The position numbers were made by a program, and so were the translations under genes. Shown here in pieces: positions 23,264-35,165 of a DNA stretch of 64,000 nt (positions are counted from its first letter, which is position 1; each line of letters starts with the position of its first letter). This DNA is from Diplolepis rosae (Eukaryota > Arthropoda > Insecta > Hymenoptera > Diplolepididae), in assembly GCA_030998225.1 (NCBI GenBank), contig JAPYXD010000715.1, forward strand, positions 310,001 to 374,000. The letters are read 5' to 3'. The notes beneath the pieces are model-generated. The model ran no database searches and had not been told where the DNA came from. It was given only the letters and a program-made list of their open reading frames with translations.

Positions 23264-23755
23264 ATATAGTATTTAAGTTGAAATTATAAAATATACTGAA
23301 ATAAACCTAATATTACTAATATTTTACGTTACAAAAATTTAAAAATAAAATTTTTGATAATTATTATTCATTTAATATATTATTATCGCATTGGCAACTT
23401 CTCTTACCATTTATCATTGATAAAATTGATACAAATAACCTCAAATTGTCAAATTGTGCTTTAGCATATAACTGAATGTTTTATCATTTCATGCTAATTT
23501 CAAAGAAGTGTTTTCCAATCAATTTTCAAAAATATAAATATTTCTTCATCACCAAAGATATAATCTGATTTGGTGCAGGTAAATAAATTATAAAATACCT
23601 TTACAACCTCCATACATAAAATCTTGACAGTGTAGCATAAGGGAATCAATTTGAAACTCTGTTCAGCTGGTTTGCGAAGTAAGTTGCCGTATTTATAAGT
23701 TTTTTCGAACGTTATATACAAATAAATTTCTTTTTTAATAAATATATTTTCTTAC

Positions 23756-24083
23756 TCTATACTGCCACCTGGATCTGCAGAAATATCACAGATTGCCAGC
23801 ATTCGGTGGGGTAAGGCAGGAGCTCCCACACTTATTGGAAGCCATGGTGTGTAAGCTGGCCTTAATAGATATTTTGCATCTGGTATGGTGAGTAGTTTAG
23901 GAGAATCAATTGCCCAATAAATTCCATTAATAATAACCGAGGCATAAGGAGCTATTCTTTTACTAAAGGTGGAAATGTACCTCTCAGGATGCTGAATGTA
24001 TTCCTCTGGGTCAAATCCTCCTCCTTCTTTTTTTTCTAAATGATGCCTTCTTCTCACTTCGCAAGCATATATCTTATCTGTAT
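23756..24083 (-). CDS. AASS exon: lysine-ketoglutarate reductase domain
   Basis: The probable acceptor is cgatatcag|AT at 24084-24086. The exon then reads (D)TDKIYACEVRRRHHLEKK, FDPEEYIQHPERYISTF and APYASVIINGIYWA. It ends in PALPHRMLAICDISADPGGSI, very close to the conserved core of the reductase half. The donor is ATAGA|GTAAGA. The length of 328 fits 2 + 108 codons + 2, so it joins the next exon in frame. The exon start is inferred from the splice consensus and homology; an alternative AG lies 6 bases downstream. The earlier exons encoding the first 300 or so residues of the family were not identified in the 40 kb to the right. Confidence 0.92.
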
Positions 24084-24282
24084 CTGATATCGATGCATGT
24101 TTTAATCAACCATTTTTAATATATTTTAAGTCATTCTGGCAATAAATATTACAATGAATTACTAGCCCGCTTAAAAAAAATCATTACAAACAGGTATAAT
24201 TCTGTGAAACTAAAAACATGGAATTTTTTACAAAGTCATTGCAAAGCTTATGAAATTTAAAGAAAAATAAGCTAAATGTACG

Positions 24283-25129
24283 AACCGTTGCACGGCAGTG
24301 TGCACAGATCGTACACGCCAACCATGCGCACACATTTTCAGGCTACATCCGTGTGAATAAAGTAGGAGCTGTAGGTTTGGCTGCACGCGCAACCGACTTT
24401 TCCTTTTCTGAATTCGAAAACTAGGAGATGCTCGAAAATTTTTGGGAAACTTCGGCTCTCTCCTTATTTTGTCTATATATAGCATATACGAACTAAAGTA
24501 AAAGCAAGCGTTCCCTAACTTTCTGAGTTTCTGCGATTTCTTCGATTCGATGTCTCGTGCATCTCGTCGTCTGCTCGCCCGGCGACTTCTGTTTACAAAC
24601 TTTGACAGCTAACAAATTTTGTGAAAAATCTTGAATAATGTTGATGACGTGACATAAATTTTATGAATTTCAGGAAATGTTAAATAATCCTTTCGAGTGT
24701 GTGATCTGCAAGGACTATTTATTTGAAACTATTTGTTTGTAGAATTCAAATGCAGAATTTGAGGTTAGGTTAATAACCTGTTGTATTCAAGTAGTTATAT
24801 TGTTTAACTTTTTTTGATTTCACTCAATTGATTTTGAATATTGTAAATTCAGAATGTTAATTAATTGTATTTTTATGTAAATTTTTAGAATAATAATCAT
24901 TTTTACTCAATACATTCTGTCATAATTACCTTTCTTGTAATTCCATTTTCTGAGAATATAAAAACACTGCTTTAAAAAAAATGTGAAAACCTAGCCTCAA
25001 GTTTGATTACGTAGGAAACATTTGCAGCCGACCCGAAATTTATGAAATAACTAAATAAATAATTAGTTACAGAAAATAGCTCTTTAATTCTTTCTTACCT
25101 ATACCTTAGGTGATAAAGTACATCTATAA
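24283..25129 (+). repeat. left arm of second giant inverted repeat
   Basis: Reverse complement of 35576-36359 plus 30186-30242, with substitutions at a few percent of positions by eye. An ORF of 85 codons on the minus strand (24228-24485) is mirrored by one at about 36130-36400. It has no recognisable domain and is treated as chance within a repeat. Confidence 0.75.
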
Positions 25130-26034
25130 AGGGAAAAATTGTTACTGTCAATATTTTCGGTCGAAATGAGAAATTGAAATTCTAAGTTTAGAATTTATAT
25201 CCAATACTCTTACAATCTTTCAAATAAAATTTAAAATACAGATGTTAAAATTTCACAAAAGTACAATATAAATCAGATAACAATAATGATCTTAGAATAC
25301 AACAATGATCTAAAAATAAAAGTTTTAAAATCGTTTGAACTCAAAATTTTTTTAATTTTTAAAGGCCTTTTTAAGGCTATAAGTGCTTCTGAAAAGTGAT
25401 TAATTTAAAGCTTACAAGAAAATCATAAGTGGACAGATTTAAAAATAATGAGGTATTGAAAATTGCTCAATTAGTAATATTTCCAATCTTAAATTGAATA
25501 AGTTGGGAAGATTCAAATGAAAAGATCTGTAAATAATTATAATGGTTTCTCTTTACCAAAATTTTGAATGCAAACAATTCCAATTGTAAAATTTCCTAAA
25601 TTCTTAAGCGTTTTTAAACTAAATCTATATAATTGTTAGAAAAAGGTTAGCGAAATGAGGCCAGTATATTCTGGTGAACAAGATATTTTATTAACATATA
25701 TTAGAGGAAGACTTTTAACTTGGAGTAGTAGCGACCAACTGACTTTTCAAGTTTCGGTACTTCCGTTTAGTCTTAAGAAATCTAATATTTATCAACAAAA
25801 CGATTCGCGTTCAAGTTGAAAACCTTCGCATATTCTTAACAATAATTTACAGTAATTTTATTTATATATCGAAAAAGTTGAAATAGTTTTCGAACTTTAG
25901 AAAACTAGGAAATTTATTCATAAAAATAATTTCAAGTTGCAATTAATGAAATATTTCAAATGAAACAATTATTAGTTGAAGGTACTAAAAAGTGAATAAT
26001 TTTATCGTCAATATATTATATATTTTATATATAT
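25130..26034. other. AT-rich interior with an inverted-repeat arm
   Basis: No gene. The stretch about 25850-26000 (gaaaactaggaaatttattc, ggtactaaaaagtgaataa) is mirrored at about 28505-28640, defining an inner inverted repeat of roughly 2.8 kb nested inside the 12-kb element. Confidence 0.55.
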
Positions 26035-26242
26035 TGTTTTGTGCGCCACGTCTGGTTTGACGCAGCGTTCTTCTAAGCTAACTGAAGATTATGCCAGCTA
26101 AAAGTCAAGGGTAGACGACAATGATGAAACTGCACCTTGCTAAATTATATATACTTTATTAATTTAAGTGTCCACGGCAAGGATCAAACCCGATCACATT
26201 GGTTGGCGAGAGCACGAGCTTGCTACTCGACCAAGTGAGAAA
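26035..26242 (-). repeat. tRNA-derived SINE-like segment
   Basis: On the minus strand the head contains a box A-like TGGTCGAGTAGC at 26233-26222 and a box B-like GGGTTTGATCC at 26191-26181, spaced as in a tRNA gene. The head is followed by an unrelated 3' body. The cloverleaf is not intact (no proper acceptor stem was found), so this is a SINE head or tRNA relic, not a tRNA gene. The 3' limit is uncertain. Confidence 0.45.
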
Positions 26243-26257
26243 ATGTATCTGAATCTA

Positions 26258-26412
26258 ATCTAAGAAGTACATAGTGAAAATGAACAAGATGAGACAAAAA
26301 TTAGCTGTTGCAGAAAGGGAGGGGATGGATAGGATCTAAGAGGTACACAGTAGATGGACGAGCTAAGAAAAATTCAGTTGTTACAGAAAAAAGGGAAGGG
26401 AGCAAATAACAG
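26258..26412. repeat. tandem duplication of about 77 bp
   Basis: tctaagaagtacatagtgaa at about 26258 is followed by tctaagaggtacacagtaga at about 26334. The two units continue in parallel through gttgcagaaaggga and gttacagaaaaaaggga. Non-coding. Confidence 0.6.
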
Positions 26413-26956
26413 AAGGAACTCCGTATTCTAATTGTCCTAGGTCTTTCCCATAATCCATGAAGCAAGTTGGTTAATGCTAATTTTCGAAGACTAGTTAAAG
26501 GCTAGGTATATGATCATGGAGCGGTAGACATAAACTGAACCTCATCGTTGCTGAAACCATACAATTAGAAATACTCAAAGGTAAATACAAAAAATGTCTA
26601 TAAGGATCGAAACCCAATTATACAATGCATATACAAAATACGTAGACCTCGTCCTTCCAAGCTGTAAAGTTTACGATTAAGGTAATACAACTTGTCATCT
26701 GCTCCTTAGAATAATAAGAAAGTATATAAAGCTTAACAAATACTGAATCCGAGCGTAATTGCTAGGTTTTGAACCGATTGTTGAGAAATAATAGGTACTC
26801 AACCTTTATTGGCATTTTAATAATTTATGATTATAATAACAATGAACAAAGACAGTTTGGATAGAAAATTCGACTGAATTATCAGGTACAACACAAGCTT
26901 CTTACGTTCGTGATTGCGACGTAACATATATATATATATATATATGCATTGTATAT
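26413..26956. other. unassigned spacer with TA microsatellite
   Basis: No gene seen. It ends in a TA repeat at about 26927-26945 beside the following palindrome. Confidence 0.4.
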
Positions 26957-27330
26957 ATATTACATATATTCATTGATTTTATTAATGAATATATATACAT
27001 TGTTATTGAACTGAAGCAAAACAGATTTTAATTTTCTTAAGAAAACAATTCTTATATTGAAAATTTTAATCTTTTCAATAAGATCACGTTTAATGTTTTG
27101 GTTCCAAAAATTGTATAGTCGAGACTTCCTTCACAATATCTGCAGGAGAAGATAAATCAATAAAAAATGCTTCACTCATTGAGGTGTTTGAAATAGTTTC
27201 TTGATGCATTTTCATACCGTTATATTCATTTAAATCAACTTAAAATTGTTTTCTTGAAATAAATTAAAATCTATGTTTTCCTTTATTTCAATAATAATGC
27301 ATATATTCATTAATAAAATCAATGGAAATA
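26957..27330. repeat. palindromic MITE-like repeat
   Basis: cattgattttattaatgaat near 26966 is mirrored by attcattaataaaatcaatg near 27306. The inner parts (aaaacagattttaatt, aagaaaacaatt) are mirrored too. About 370 bp, non-coding, lying against a TA microsatellite. Confidence 0.7.
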
Positions 27331-28490
27331 TGCACCACGAGATCACTGGCTGGTCGATGGTGATCAATACTCGCGCCACGGCCGAGGCTTCACCACGAGC
27401 GATGGAGGAAATAACTCGACACGGCATCACGACACTTCAGCACACCACGAAGAGGATCCTTGGTGCGTCAGGCGGATGTGAGTCCTGCCTGCTCAAGAAC
27501 ACCAAGGAGAGGAGTTCGCCGTCGCTTTATTGGCAAATTGTCAACAAGCTAACCTGTGCGACGAGGTTAATCCCAGTAATCGCCAAGTGGCGGCGCTAAA
27601 GATCGGTGTACCTTCGCCACCTGTTGCTCGCGACTATGAACTCAGCGTAAATGTCGGTAACGTCGGTAAGCTTTGTAAGCGCCACCGTTTTCCGGTTTCG
27701 CGAGCACGCCAGTGGATCTCGCCATTCTCAATTCATTCTCTGTTCGGCGTCTGAAGTGGCTGGAGGGAAGATTTTCAAACTGATCAAATTTAATTAGCGC
27801 GAAGAGGATGACGAGCTGAGGAAGCTGGAGAGGACGCAGGAGAATCTCAGGTAGCTTTTGAGTATTTCTCTTCTTGACTATTCAGGATTGTGGCTAATTC
27901 GTGGAAATTGAGTGGTGTGCGAATATAGTACCTCGCCACGAAGATTCCGAGGCGGCAGACTAGGTCAGCCTCCTTAACTAATTAAAAAGCAAAATCAGTG
28001 TCCGCGAGTGGAATTAGTTGAAAATCGCCGGGTCGTTAAAAGGGCACGGGTTCTTGCGCCCTGAACAATAAACATTATATATCGAACTCTCAGTGTCCGT
28101 GATCGCGAGCAGTGATGCTGCTCCTTACCCCGCGCTCTCCGCGGTATTTGGTGGTCCCTGTAACTTCGGTTACGAGGGTACAGGGTAACCCGTCATGTGT
28201 GGGCCGATAAATTAATATTACGTTGTATTTAAAGAGGAATTTTGGTTATTTTAGAGAAAATAACCTGGCGCTCAACTCTGTACATCAGCCGAGTCTAAGG
28301 TTAGGTTCGGAAATGGTCTTGTGGTCGGGCTAGGTTGCCCGGGGTTGAAAGTAATACCCCGAACTTTGTAGATACGGCTCTTATTAATAATTATTGTTTA
28401 TTCGATACGTGACGCAGAATAGTAGTCCATAATTATTTGCAGAAAATAACCTAAGCTCACCATCCTCTATCAAATATGTAAAAATAAGAT
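27331..28490 (+). mobile_element. GC-richer block, possible LTR and leader of an LTR retrotransposon
   Basis: Composition rises sharply from the AT-rich flanks. It contains a polyadenylation-like ctgaacaataaac near 28060 and, at 28143, tatttggtggtccctg, similar to the sequence that follows 5' LTRs in insect Ty3/gypsy or Bel-Pao elements. Short ORFs (for example 27273-27754) have no recognisable domain. Neither LTR boundary nor a second LTR was found, so this is at best a truncated or solo remnant. Confidence 0.3.
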
Positions 28491-29440
28491 TACAATATGT
28501 ATAAAATATATAGTATATTGACTTTAAAATTATTCACTTTTTAGTACCTTCAACTAATGAATGAATTTCCTAGTTTTCTAAAGTCCGAAGACTATTTCAG
28601 ATTTATCGATATATAAATAAAATTATTTTAAATTATATAGATTTATTTTAAAAACTAATTGAACTGCGCATACGCATATAGTCTTACAGGGGAACAGAAT
28701 CTTCTTATTCTTCTTCATCTTCGTACAGCGTTAGCACCCTATTGAAAAAGCCTTGTACATTCAAACTGCGCATGCTCTATTGAGATCGGACATTGGAAAC
28801 ACGACACCTCGTGCTGAGAAGCGGAAGTTTTCTCAAGTGTCGTTTTACATTATAAAGATAGATAAATAATTGAGAAAATGATTTAATAAATATATCCGAA
28901 AGATGGAAAGCTTGAAACTGACATCTAATTAGAAAAATAAATGCGTCTTCGTATGTACAGTGAACAGTTGTAAGTCTAAGTCACCGGAAAATGCAGATTT
29001 GAGATACTATTTCTTCCGTCCTACGGTCGGAATTTTTTCAAAATCGACAGTTAATTTAGCATTTCCGAAAAAACCGACGTGTTGGTTGCATGGAAGAAAG
29101 CCACAAAAAGAAAAGACATGAAATCCCATTTAAGGGTGTTTTTGCGTTATTTTACCACAGAAGATTTTCTATTTCCTGATAAGTAATATTCTACATTGAC
29201 CTAAACAATTTTCATCTTTCAATTAAAATAATCATTTCTTTTACACATTCTCTCCCCCGATAACATTTATTTTTCCCGATTGATTTCGGGCTATTGGCAC
29301 ATTTCTTCAATCGTTAAAATCATTGTTAAATATGAAAATAAACAGAATCACATACGTAAACAATGCATGTCGACACTCAGTTTCGGCCATATTGGACCAT
29401 GTGACCCACGCAACTTTGAAAAGCCACGCTTCCATGTCCG
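28491..29440. other. interior sequence including the mirrored inner arm
   Basis: 28505-28640 is the reverse complement of about 25850-26000. The rest has no gene I can identify. Confidence 0.4.
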
Positions 29441-30185
29441 ATCCCAATTACAACAAGCTACTACTACACAAGATCGATAAAATCAAAATGGCTGGGACTA
29501 GTCGCGAAATATCAAGTGTAATGACTAGCGCCGCAAACAAGTACAGTACTAGATTAGATTCGAGTGTACGCATAAAAACTCGTACCCGCACCGAAGTCAC
29601 ATAAAATAGAATACATGCAAATGCACACAATTAGGGAAATTTCGAGACTTGCGACAATGCTCGTAGGACTGATCGCGCGTCGGATTCGTCTCGGCTTCGA
29701 TCTCCTGCGGGCATTGTCGCTCGTCGCATAATAACCCTCATTGTGCGCCTAGGCATGTAATATACTATTATGTGCCTCCGGCGCGTAAACTCGTTTTTAC
29801 GCTACAGTTGAGAGTAGCGAAATGTTGTGTATTACTGACAAAGCCTTGTAAATTTGAACTGTGCATGCATCTATTACAATACTCTACTACTACACAAGAT
29901 CAAAAAAATCAAAATGGCCGGAAGTATTCGCGAAATGTCAAGTGAGATGGGCGATAATCACGGCAATTTCAAACTTTTTAGAATGGATTCGAGTGTACGC
30001 ATAAAAACTCGTGAATGTGCCGAAGTCACATAAAATAATATATGTGCCAATGCACACAATTCGGGAAATTAGAGACTCGAGACAATGCTCGCATGACTGA
30101 TCGCGCCTCGGTTTCGATCTCCTGCGAGCATTGTCGCTCGTCACGCAATAACCCTCATTGTGCGCCTAGGCACGTAATATACTAT
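29440..30185. repeat. hairpin-rich repeat units, tandem pair (family A)
   Basis: Two tandem units of about 430 bp start with tactactacacaagatc at 29459 and 29886. Each contains acgcataaaaactcgt and gccgaagtcacataaaa. A strong hairpin gcgacaatgctcg...cgagcattgtcgc lies at about 29652-29721 and again at 30085-30140. Each unit ends in catgtaatatactatt or a variant. The word gcctccggcgcgtaaactcg pairs in reverse with tacgcaccgaagtcaca-like sequence, so the units are foldback elements. Relatives lie at about 37.4-37.9 kb and 48.2-48.9 kb. Confidence 0.7.
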
Positions 30186-30242
30186 TCCCTTTATAGATGT
30201 ACTTTATTACCTAAGGTATAGGTAAGAAAGAATTAAAGACTT
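30186..30242 (-). repeat. inner fragment of the right arm of the second giant inverted repeat
   Basis: ctttatagatgtactttatt through aattaaagactt mirrors 25080-25129. The arm is interrupted here by the 5.3-kb insertion and resumes at 35576. Confidence 0.85.
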
Positions 30243-30689
30243 TGTTACATCCTGCATAATTTTAAGTTGTTAATATTTTAAGTAGAATAGGAAATTTAAA
30301 CAACAATTTGTTACATCCTACATAAATCTTAGATATTTTATTTTTATTTTTTAAGTAGTAAATAGAAAATAGTAATCCGTGAGAAAATTCTAATCCAGTA
30401 TATACAGGAAATGAGCATTTGTATGCGAATGACCTGGAGTGCAGAGAGCAATAAAATGTCAAATATACAGGAAGGGCCGCTTTCCCAAACTCAAGGCACT
30501 GCATTTAGAATGACTATAGATTTTAGAATTTCCTTTTAATATAGCTAAGTTGAATTTAAAATATAACAACAAACAGGAAATTGAAAGAATAGAAAATCGA
30601 ACTAGATTTAAATTTTGTAAAGGGGAAGTGATTATGAGGTCACTTGGATCAAACCCTACATCCTCATACTCACTTCGTCTTACTTATGG

Positions 30690-30712
30690 TGAAAAAACCA
30701 TATAAATACAGC
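30690..30712 (+). promoter_or_regulatory. TATA-type promoter candidate
   Basis: accatataaatacagcgac lies in the 5' part of the inserted element, upstream of short repeats with cccagttcga and tcgggctttggccc. By position it could start transcription through the minisatellite. No experimental or strong start-site motif supports it. Confidence 0.35.
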
Positions 30713-31060
30713 GACAATTTTCATGAAAAGTCAGTTCAGATCGACTGGACTCTCGTCCCAGTTCGATTTGGGCTCTCACCCCAGTTCGACTCGGGCTTTG
30801 GCCCTCACTCAAGTTTTACAAATCAACGGTCCCTTGTAACTCAACTCGGGCTTTAGACCCATATCAAGCCCTTTTCAATTTTGTACCATTGAAACCTCAT
30901 TGACGAGAATAAAATTGTGTATCAGAAAATATCTGCTTATTAAATATATCCAAGTAAGTAAAATTTGTCTATTTCTTTAAACTAGATTTCCAACAATTTT
31001 TTCATTTTTATCATTTAAGTCGTTTAACGCATTCAATTTTGATCAAATACTTAAAGATTA

Positions 31061-34000
31061 TTTTGAAGTTTTATTTCAACATTGAGCAATCATTTTAGTT
31101 CAGTGTTGAAGTTTGTTTGATTATTTTGAAATTTTATTTAAACATTGAGCAATCATTTTAGTTCAGTGTTGAAGTTTGTTTGATTATTTTCGAAGTTTTA
31201 TTTATACATTGAGCAATCATTTTAGTTCAGTGTTGAAGTTTGTTTGATTAATTTGAAGTTTAATTCAACATTGAGCAATCATTTTAGTTTAGTGTTGAGA
31301 TTTGTTTGATTATTTTGAAGTTTTATTTAAACATTGAGCAATCATTTTAGTTCAGTGTTGAGATTTGTTTGATTATTTTGAAGTTTTATTTCAACATTGA
31401 GCAATCATTTTAGTTCAGTGTTGAGATTTGTTAGATTATTTTGAAGTTTTATTTAAACATTGAGCAATCATTTTAGTTCAGTGTTGAGATTTGTTTGATT
31501 ATTTTGAAGTTTTATTTCAACATTGAGCAATCATTTTAGTTCAGTGTTGAGATTTGTTTGATTATTTTGAAGTTTTATTTAAACATCGAGCAATCATTTT
31601 AGTTCAGTGTTAACATATGTTTGATTATTTTGAAGTTTTATTTCAACATTGAGCAATCATTTTAGTTCAGTGTTGAGATTTGTTTGATTATTTTGAAGTT
31701 TTATTTAAACATCGAGCAATCATTTTAGTTCAGTGTTGAGATTTGTTTGATTATTTTTAAGTTTTATTTCAACATTGAGCAATCATTTTAGTTCAGTGTT
31801 GAAGTTTGTTTGGTTATTTTGAAGTTTGTTTGATTATTTCCAAGTTTTGTTTAAACATTGAGCAATCATTTTAGTTCAGTGTTGAAGTTTGTTTTATTAT
31901 TTCCAAGTTTTGTTTAAACATTGAGCAATCATCTTAGTTCAGTGTTGAAGTTTGTTTGGTTATTTTGAAGTTTGTTTGATTATTTCCAAGTTTTGTTTCA
32001 ACATTGAGCAATCATTTTAGTTCAGTGTTGAAGTTTGTTTGATTATTTTGAAGTTTGTTTGATTATTTCCAAGTTTTGTTTAAACATTGAGCAATCATTT
32101 TAGTTCAGTGTTGAAGTTTGTTTGATTACTTTGAAGTTTAATTCAACATTGAGCAATCATTTTAGTTCAGTGTTGAAGTTTATTTGATTATTTTGAAGTT
32201 TGTTTGATTATTTCCAAGTTTTGTTTAAACATTGAGCAATCATTTTAGTTCAGTGTTGAAGTTTGTTTGATTATTTCAAAGTTTTGTTTAAACATTGAGC
32301 AATCCATCTTAGTTCAGTGTTGAAGTTTGTTTGGTTATTTTGAAGTTTGTTTGATTATTTCCAAGTTTTGTTTCAACATTGAGCAATCATTTTAGTTCAG
32401 TGTTGAAGTTTGTTTGATTATTTTGAAGTTTGTTTGATTATTTCCAAGTTTTGTTTAAACATTGAGCAATCATTTTAGTTCAGTGTTGAAGTTTGTTTGA
32501 TTACTTTGAAGTTTAATTCAACATTGAGCAATCATTTTAGTTCAGTGTTGAAGTTTGTTTGATTAATTTGAAGTTTAATTCAACATTGAGCAATCATTTT
32601 AGTTCACTGTTGAAGTTTGTTTGATTACTTTGAAGTTTAATTCAACATTGAGCAATCATTTTAGTTCAGTGTTGAGATTTGTTTGATTATTTTGAAGTTC
32701 TATTTCAACATTGAGCAATCATTTCAGTTCAGTGTTGAAGTTTGTTTGATTATTTTGAAGTTTTTTTCAACATTGAGCAATCATTTAAGTTCAGTGTTGA
32801 AGATTTTTTAATTATTTTGAAGTTTTATTTAAACATTGAGCAATCATTTTAGTTCAGTGTTGAGATTTTTTTGATTATTTTGAAGTTTTATTTAAACATT
32901 GAGCAATCATTTTAGTTCAGTGTTGAGATTTGTTTGATTATTTTGAAGTTTTATTTAAACATAGAGCAATCATTTTAGTTCAGTGTTAACATATGTTTGA
33001 TTATTTTGAAGTTTTATTTCAACATTGAGCAATCATTTTAGTTCAGTGTTGAGATTTGTTTGATTATTTTGAAGTTTTATTTAAACATCGAGCAATCATT
33101 TTAGTTCAGTGTTGAGATTTGTTTGATTATTTTTAAGTTTTATTTCAACATTGAGCAATCATTTTAGTTCAGTGTTGAAGTTTGTTTGGTTATTTTGAAG
33201 TTTGTTTGATTATTTCCAAGTTTTGTTTAAACATTGAGCAATCATTTTAGTTCAGTGTTGAAGTTTGTTTTATTATTTCCAAGTTTTGTTTAAACATTGA
33301 GCAATCATCTTAGTTCAGTGTTGAAGTTTGTTTGGTTATTTTGAAGTTTGTTTGATTATTTCCAAGTTTTGTTTCAACATTGAGCAATCATTTTAGTTCA
33401 GTGTTGAAGTTTGTTTGATTATTTTGAAGTTTGTTTGATTATTTCCAAGTTTTGTTTAAACATTGAGCAATCATTTTAGTTCAGTGTTGAAGTTTGTTTG
33501 ATTACTTTGAAGTTTAATTCAACATTGAGCAATCATTTTAGTTCAGTGTTGAAGTTTATTTGATTATTTTGAAGTTTGTTTGATTATTTCCAAGTTTTGT
33601 TTAAACATTGAGCAATCATTTTAGTTCAGTGTTGAAGTTTGTTTGATTATTTCAAAGTTTTGTTTAAACATTGAGCAATCATCTTAGTTCAGTGTTGAAG
33701 TTTGTTTGGTTATTTTGAAGTTTGTTTGATTATTTCCAAGTTTTGTTTCAACATTGAGCAATCATTTTAGTTCAGTGTTGAAGTTTGTTTGATTATTTTG
33801 AAGTTTGTTTGATTATTTCCAAGTTTTGTTTAAACATTGAGCAATCATTTTAGTTCAGTGTTGAAGTTTGTTTGATTACTTTGAAGTTTAATTCAACATT
33901 GAGCAATCATTTTAGTTCAGTGTTGAAGTTTGTTTGATTAATTTGAAGTTTAATTCAACATTGAGCAATCATTTTAGTTCACTGTTGAAGTTTGTTTGAT

Positions 34001-34850
34001 TACTTTGAAGTTTAATTCAACATTGAGCAATCATTTTAGTTCAGTGTTGAGATTTGTTTGATTATTTTGAAGTTTTATTTCAACATTGAGCAATCATTTT
34101 AGTTCAGTGTTGAAGTTTGTTTGATTATTTTGAAGTTTTGTTTCAACATTGAGCAATCATTTTAGTTCAGTGTTGAAGTTTGTTTGATTATTTTGAAGTT
34201 TGTTTGATTATTTTCGAAGTTTTATTTATACATTGAGCAATCATTTTAGTTCAGTGTTGATGTTTGTTTGATTATTTCCAAGTTTTGTTTAAACATTGAG
34301 CAATCATTTTAGTTCAGTGTTGAAGTTTGTTTGATTATTTTGAAGTTTTATTTAACATTGAGCAATGTTCTTACTTCAGTGTTGAAGTTTGTTTGATTAC
34401 TTTGAAGTTTAATTCAACATTGAGCAATCATTTTAGTTCAGTGTTGAGATTTGTTTGATTATTTTGAAGTTTTATTTAAACATTGAGCAATCATTTTAGT
34501 TCAGTGTTGAGATTTGTTTGATTATTTTGAAGTTTTATTTCAACATTGAGCAATCATTTTAGTTCAGTGTTGAAGTTTGTTTGGTTATTTTGAAGTTTGT
34601 TTGATTATTTCCAAGTTTTGTTTAAACATTGAGCAATCATTTTAGTTCAGTGTTGAAGTTTGTTTAATTATTTTGAAGTTTTATTTACACATTGAGCAAT
34701 CATTTTAGTTCAGTGTTGAAGTTTGTTTGATTATTTCCAAGTTTTGTTTAAACATTGAGCAATCATTTTAGTTCAGTGTTGAAGTTTGTTTGATTATTTT
34801 GAAGTTTTATTTGAACATTGAGCAATCATTTTAGTTCATTGTTGGATTTG
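31061..34850 (+). repeat. 63-bp minisatellite array with higher-order duplication
   Basis: Basic unit of about 63 bp: attgagcaatcattttagtt, cagtgttga, then a variable aagtttgtttgattattt stretch. A longer variant of about 83 bp carries an extra tgaagtttgtttgattattt segment. There are on the order of 50-60 units over 3.8 kb. The variant order repeats at an offset of 1,376 bp (the rare word taacatatgt at 31611 and 32987), so one block of about 1.37 kb was duplicated. The plus strand is strikingly poor in C. Each unit has an internal near-palindrome acattga/ttcagtgt. There is no coding frame across units. Confidence 0.95.
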
Positions 34851-35165
34851 TTTATCAAGAAGTTTAATTAAACAATCAGCAATTTTATTTAGTTCAGTAT
34901 AAATTGTCTATCGTTTATTGTAAAATAAATAATTAAAACATTGAGCAATTCATCTTAGTTCAATGTAACTTTATTGTTTAATATAAAATTATTAATCAAA
35001 ACATTGAGCAATTCATCTTAGTTCAATGTAACTTGCCTTATTTGTTTAGTACAATATCATTTATTAGAAACATTGAGCATTCCAATTAGTTCAGTGTCAT
35101 TTGGTTCAATTTAAGGTTCTTTAGTTACACTTTGAGCAATTCATAGTTCAAAGTTGGGATATTTA
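34851..35165 (+). repeat. decayed edge units of the minisatellite
   Basis: Four or five diverged copies (cattgagcaattcatcttag, cattgagcattccaattag, ctttgagcaattcatag) trail off from the homogeneous array. This is the expected pattern of older units at an array edge. Confidence 0.75.

Larger units (their letters stand above)
20138..23627. mobile_element. palindromic element with PLE-type modules, inside an AASS intron
   Basis: The left arm 20138-about 20690 matches, in reverse complement, the right arm 23627-23268 followed after an interruption by 22184-about 21995. The outer edges read tcaagatttt on both sides. Each arm contains the PLE-like terminal module: tcgtgacatgtc...tacatgttcattg, ggcccacagtagtaaa or its variant, and tttggcatagggt. 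Each also carries a decayed hammerhead region near 20645-20690 and 22000-22040. The right arm is split by the MITE at 22189-23263. The interior 20690-21995 has two further hairpins. No ORF of recognised function is present. Confidence 0.75.
19716..23755 (-). other. AASS intron containing a nested palindromic element
   Basis: The intron between two phase-matched exons has donor GTAAG at 23755 and acceptor cag at 19716. Its 4.04 kb are largely a palindrome at 20138-23627. The remainder (19716-20137 and 23628-23755) is AT-rich with short local repeats such as gcgtgaacgtagcgtaaacttagcgtaaac-like runs near 19865-19900. Such secondary structure in pre-mRNA could affect splicing, but nothing in the sequence proves it. 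Confidence 0.85.

Noticed and set aside
24228..24485. Mirrored ORFs in the arms of the second inverted repeat (with 36046-36423)
   Set aside because: Same reasoning: shared because the arms are shared; the right copy differs in length and end.
26170..26242. Possible functional tRNA gene
   Set aside because: Box A and B are present, but no acceptor stem or complete cloverleaf could be drawn; it is better read as a SINE head.
27273..27754. Protein-coding gene in the GC-richer block
   Set aside because: Overlapping short ORFs without any recognisable domain; the block fits an LTR or leader remnant better.
31061..34850. Regular repeats resembling a CRISPR array
   Set aside because: Units are about 63 bp and tandem, with no unique spacers, in a eukaryotic context without cas genes. 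It is a minisatellite.
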